A DNA stretch of 64,000 nt from Streptomyces fagopyri. Its GTDB lineage: Bacteria > Actinomycetota > Actinomycetes > Streptomycetales > Streptomycetaceae. A program made the position numbers and the translations under genes. The notes under the pieces were generated by a model. It was not told where the DNA came from and did no database searches. It saw nothing but the letters and a program-made list of their open reading frames with translations. Numbering within the stretch: the first letter of the stretch is position 1; each line of letters begins with the position of its first letter. The stretch is taken from contig NZ_CP045643.1 of assembly GCF_009498275.1 (NCBI RefSeq), positions 8,432,001 to 8,496,000 of the forward strand. The letters run 5' to 3'. Below are positions 61,034-64,000 of the stretch, one piece after another.

Positions 61034-61389
61034 CAGGACCCGCCCTCCGGGTGAGACCCATGAGCGCTCGACCCACCCGCGAGGAGTGCGCCTCATCGGC
61101 AACGGCCGCCTTCGACCGCGTGCGCGGGCCGCTCACCGCCGCGCGCACCCTGGACCCCTCCGGCACCGCGACGAACCGGGGGCTGTCGGCGGCCGCCCGC
61201 CCGCCGTCGCCGGGGTGGTGCCAGGTCCGCGGGACGACCTCCCGCCCCTTCGCGGTCCTGACCACCGGCTCGTCGTCCGTGATCATGGAGAGGGCGGGGA
61301 CGACTGGGTGCCCGGGCACCACGGGGCGGCCGGGCAGGAAAGGCAGGAATCCCCTTGTCCCGTCGCCCGGACGCGTGACCCGTCGGGGA
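61034..61389. other. Gap without a recognised gene
   Basis: 356 bp between the permease terminator and the end of the convergent APH-fold gene. An ATG at 61061 opens a frame but it has no stop of its own before the next gene and no coding bias. Nothing else was recognised. Confidence 0.45.
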
Positions 61390-62739
61390 TCACCTCGCCT
61401 CGGTGGGGGTTCCCGCGGACGCCAGGTGCGGGCTGGGCTCGCGTGCGGACCGCAGTGCCGCGCGGATCGCGTCCACCGGGTCCCCCTCGTGGTAGACCCG
61501 CTCCGACGGCTCGATGCCGTCCAGGAACTCCTGGTAGCGGACGGCGTAGGTGAGTTGGGCGAGCGGTTCCGCGAGGACGAGCGCGCGCGCCGGGTCACTC
61601 GCCGGCACCCGGGTCTTCCAGGCGTCGCTCCAGGCGCGGGCGGCCGTCGCGCGGCCGGGCTCGGCGAGGAAGTGATGGACGCGCAGACCGTCCAGGACGG
61701 GATGCCCCCAGTGCGCGTCAGCGAAGTCCACGACGACCGGCGGGCCGCCGTCGCTGCGCCAGTTGCCGGGATGGAAGTCGCCGTGCACAAGGGTGTCGGG
61801 CAGACCGCACTCGGTGAGCGTCTCCCAGCGCCGCGTCAACTCCCGTGCCGCGAACCGATCCTGTGCCGTCAGCTCCCTCGCGGCCGGTCCGTCGAGCAGG
61901 GCGTGGACCGCGGTGACCAGGTCCGGTACGCGCCGGTCCGGGACGCCGGACGGAGACGGCCGTTCGTCCACCGAGCCGGCGGAGGGCGGCCCGTCCCCGG
62001 ACGCCGGCTGGTCCGGGCCGCCCACGTGGGCCGACGGCGAAGAGCCGCCCCCGAGACACTCGGGACCCAGCTCCGCGAGCGCCACCTGTGCGGCCACCAT
62101 GCGTTCCATGGCCGCTCCGATCGTCTCGGCGGAGGGCTGCCAGCAGTCCACGCCGGGGATGTGCTCCATCAGGACGCGCCGCTCGGCGGAACCGACGAGC
62201 ACCGGGACCAGACCGGTGTCCACCCGCGCGAACGCGGAGATGGCGGCGGCCTCGTCGGCGGCGAAACGTGGCGTCGCCTTGAGCCAGACCGGGCCCCGCG
62301 CCGTGGGAAGCCGGAACAGACCGGCGAGGTTCCACGTACGACGCTGCTCCACCGGACCGGTCACCGGCCGACCCGCCGCGGCCAGCGTCTCCTCGGCCCA
62401 GCCGAACAGCTCGCGCAGACCGTCCGCCCGTGCCCAGGGTGACCGGAAGACCTCGTCGGCGCCGAACAGGTGCGGTTCGACGGTCCGTTGCCTCGAGAGG
62501 GTGCCGGGCGCCGGGCGTCCCAACGCCTCGACGTGATAGGTCACATGGCCGTCCCGGCCGCCTTCGCCCCCGTCCACGTCCAGCAGCCGCAGCACCAGCA
62601 CGGGAACGCCGAGCAGCTTCTCCAACCGGTCGACGACCGGAGCCGCTTCGGACCACCAGGGGATGTCCACCGGGAACGGCCCGACGCCGCCCAGCAGTTC
62701 GTCACCCGCACTCACCCACGCACTCACCGTTCTCGTCAC
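61390..62739 (-). CDS. APH-fold phosphotransferase family protein
   Basis: 449 residues from GTG 62739; GTG 62715 is another option and neither has a good ribosome site. The N-terminal part (about 1-110) is an unusual extension with PFPVDIPWWSEAAPVVDRLE and VLVLRLLDVDG. The kinase-like part then has GPVWLKATPRFAADE with the ATP lysine. A Ser/Pro/Gly-rich insertion (about 230-265) precedes TLVHGDFHPGNWRSDGG (HGDxxxxN) and VVVDFADAHWGHPVLD with the metal Asp. The substrate is unknown. Confidence 0.85.
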   Translation of the reverse strand: MTRTVSAWVSAGDELLGGVGPFPVDIPWWSEAAPVVDRLEKLLGVPVLVLRLLDVDGGEGGRDGHVTYHVEALGRPAPGTLSRQRTVEPHLFGADEVFRSPWARADGLRELFGWAEETLAAAGRPVTGPVEQRRTWNLAGLFRLPTARGPVWLKATPRFAADEAAAISAFARVDTGLVPVLVGSAERRVLMEHIPGVDCWQPSAETIGAAMERMVAAQVALAELGPECLGGGSSPSAHVGGPDQPASGDGPPSAGSVDERPSPSGVPDRRVPDLVTAVHALLDGPAARELTAQDRFAARELTRRWETLTECGLPDTLVHGDFHPGNWRSDGGPPVVVDFADAHWGHPVLDGLRVHHFLAEPGRATAARAWSDAWKTRVPASDPARALVLAEPLAQLTYAVRYQEFLDGIEPSERVYHEGDPVDAIRAALRSAREPSPHLASAGTPTEAR

Positions 62740-63253
62740 GGCGACAGTGTGGGCGAGCCGGGCGGCTCCGGCGAGCGAATATCGAGCCGGTTCCGCAGTT
62801 GCCGGAGGGGGAGCGGAACCGATGGCCGCGGCCCGTCACCGCAGGTCCGAACTTCCCCCGTCGGACGTACATCGGGCACTCCGCTCCCCCTCCTTCCCCC
62901 GTCCCCCTCGGGCCCGGTGGTCTCTTCCGGCCTCCGGCGCGGCCCGCCGCGGGTCCTGCCCGTGGCCGCGCGTCCGGAGGCCGTTCGTCACCCGCCGCCG
63001 CGCGAGCGGGTCCCGGCCGCGGGCCGGCGCGTCACCGACGAGCCGGCCCACCCGCTCACGTACGGACTTCCGGGCCGGAGCGCCCCCCGCGCGCCCCGGA
63101 CCGAAACCTTCTTCCCGCGCCGGGTCCGCGCCCCGGTCGCGGTCGCACAGGACGTCACCGGTGCACCGGTCCCCGCGGGGGAGCCGCTGCCGGATCGCGA
63201 CGCACCGGCCTGGAGACGATGTCCGTCCGGGCAGGGAAGCTTCCGCACGGTCC
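62740..63253. other. Gap without a recognised gene
   Basis: 514 bp of very GC-rich sequence between two genes on the reverse strand. The promoter of the APH-fold gene must lie near 62740-62850, where the sequence is least GC-rich. Open frames here are Arg/Pro/Gly-rich shadows. Confidence 0.45.
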
Positions 63254-64000
63254 TCAGCCCTCCCCGCCGGACTCGGTGAAGACGAGCGGCTCCAGGAGCC
63301 GCCGGTCCGCCGCCCGGTAGCCGGGACACACCACGAAGGCGACGGGGCGACCCGCTTCGCAGGAGAGCCAGAGAGCGTGCTCCCGGGGGTCGGCCACGGT
63401 GGCGGGCTCCACCGAGAAGTCGAAACGGCTGGCGTAGCCGCTCTCGTTCATGGCCCGGGACAGGTTCGTGGCCTCCGCGCCGACCCGTTCCAACAGCCGC
63501 TGGTGCTGCTGGTCGAGCCCCACCCGCCCGGTGTCGGTCGTGATGCGGGTCAGTTCGTCGAGATCCGGATCGCCCACCCCGTCGCGACCCTCCGGGCCGA
63601 AGAGCGCCAGGCACAGCCGTCGGATCAACTCGGCCTGACGGCGTACGACATCACGGGGGCGTTCCGCCGCCAGCCGGGGCTGGACCAGGTCGGGCATGCG
63701 CTGTGTGTACAACGCCCTGAGCCGGTCCGCCAGTTCGTAGTGGACGAGGAAGTCCTCCCGGGTGAGGTCCGTGCGCTCCTCCACCTGGGCGACCCGCACC
63801 AGATCCAGTACCTCGCCCAACTCGTCGAGGAGGCGACGGGTGTCGGCGACGGTGCTCTCCAGGGCCAGCGTCCGCTCGTCCACCTGATCATGACGGGTCG
63901 TCAGCTCCGTGAGACGTTCGCCGAGCGGGCGGAACCCCGCCAGGGTGTCCCGCAGCCGGGTGTCGAACCCCCGCATCCGGCGCTCCACCCGGTCGGCCCA
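63254..64000 (-). CDS. Coiled-coil hypothetical protein (5' end cut by window)
   Basis: The frame is open to the window edge; upstream of the first internal ATG (63988) codons still read WADRVERR, so the true start probably lies outside. The visible about 248 residues are charged and helical: LRDTLAGFRPLGERLTELTT, RTLALESTVADTRRLLDELG and EFLVHYELADRLRALYTQRM-type segments predict a coiled coil. A smaller C-terminal domain has ALWLSCEAGRPVAFVVCPGY. No signal peptide or catalytic motif is seen. I do not recognise the family. Confidence 0.7.
   Translation of the reverse strand, partial: WADRVERRMRGFDTRLRDTLAGFRPLGERLTELTTRHDQVDERTLALESTVADTRRLLDELGEVLDLVRVAQVEERTDLTREDFLVHYELADRLRALYTQRMPDLVQPRLAAERPRDVVRRQAELIRRLCLALFGPEGRDGVGDPDLDELTRITTDTGRVGLDQQHQRLLERVGAEATNLSRAMNESGYASRFDFSVEPATVADPREHALWLSCEAGRPVAFVVCPGYRAADRRLLEPLVFTESGGEG

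Noticed and set aside
61061..61389. ATG-led frame after the permease terminator
   Set aside because: No ribosome site, no stop before the convergent gene and atypical Arg/Thr/Pro composition.
1..64000. Defence islands, prophage, integrative elements or CRISPR
   Set aside because: No integrase, transposase, phage structural gene, restriction gene, direct-repeat/spacer array or tRNA attachment site was seen.

Overview
The window looks like a chromosomal stretch of a Streptomyces or a very close relative. Base composition is very GC-rich, with near-saturated G/C at third codon positions. Many genes start with GTG or TTG behind AGGAGG-type ribosome sites. Lineage-typical genes are present: a long chaplin with a sortase signal, an NsdA-type regulator, a DUF397 protein, a LuxR-type ATPase regulator, a PAS-SpoIIE phosphatase and a ROK repressor. 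About 50 protein genes are annotated; no rRNA, tRNA, CRISPR array, insertion sequence or phage block was recognised.

Region 1 (1-5 kb): a cut TetR gene, a PadR gene divergent from a SnoaL-like gene, a cysteine-rich copper-binding bundle protein, a phosphatase-fold protein without its catalytic histidines, and a cobalamin riboswitch upstream of a cbtB gene whose usual partner cbtA is absent. Next comes a FadE26-like acyl-CoA dehydrogenase behind a perfect match to the mycobacterial KstR box.

Region 2 (5-24 kb): a Ser/Thr kinase with a TPR tail, then lipid and steroid-type catabolism. This contains an FAD oxidoreductase, a nitronate-monooxygenase-like protein, three acyl-CoA synthetases, phenylacetate-CoA ligase, and a fadD19 / echA19 / DUF35 / ltp4 / ltp3 block that matches in order and size the sterol side-chain genes of mycobacteria. 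A 17-bp palindrome (CTGA-N7-TCAG) sits in the fadD19-echA19 promoter region and, imperfectly, before the nitronate-monooxygenase gene. A penicillin-acylase gene inside this region is frameshifted.

Region 3 (24-42 kb): regulatory and envelope genes: LuxR-type ATPase regulator, luciferase-like monooxygenase, secreted amidase, an APH-fold kinase divergent from nsdA, PAS-SpoIIE phosphatase, a TetR/oxidoreductase pair, Tat-exported phosphocholine phospholipase C, a Gfo/Idh/MocA oxidoreductase and a baeRF3 protein.

Region 4 (42-50 kb): nitrogen metabolism (arginine deiminase, FMN glutamate-synthase-family protein, asparagine synthetase), a DUF4232-like secreted protein and a secreted tripeptidyl-aminopeptidase-like hydrolase.

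Region 5 (50-64 kb): chaplin, two GNAT proteins, a metallo-beta-lactamase-fold hydrolase, an octanucleotide repeat, a GlsB-type membrane protein, a two-domain secreted protein, and a decayed exo-beta-D-glucosaminidase. That gene has lost its catalytic core but keeps its promoter operator. The operator resembles the site in the neighbouring ROK repressor/amino-acid permease promoter region, which suggests a small amino-sugar regulon. An APH-fold gene and a coiled-coil protein cut by the window end close the region.
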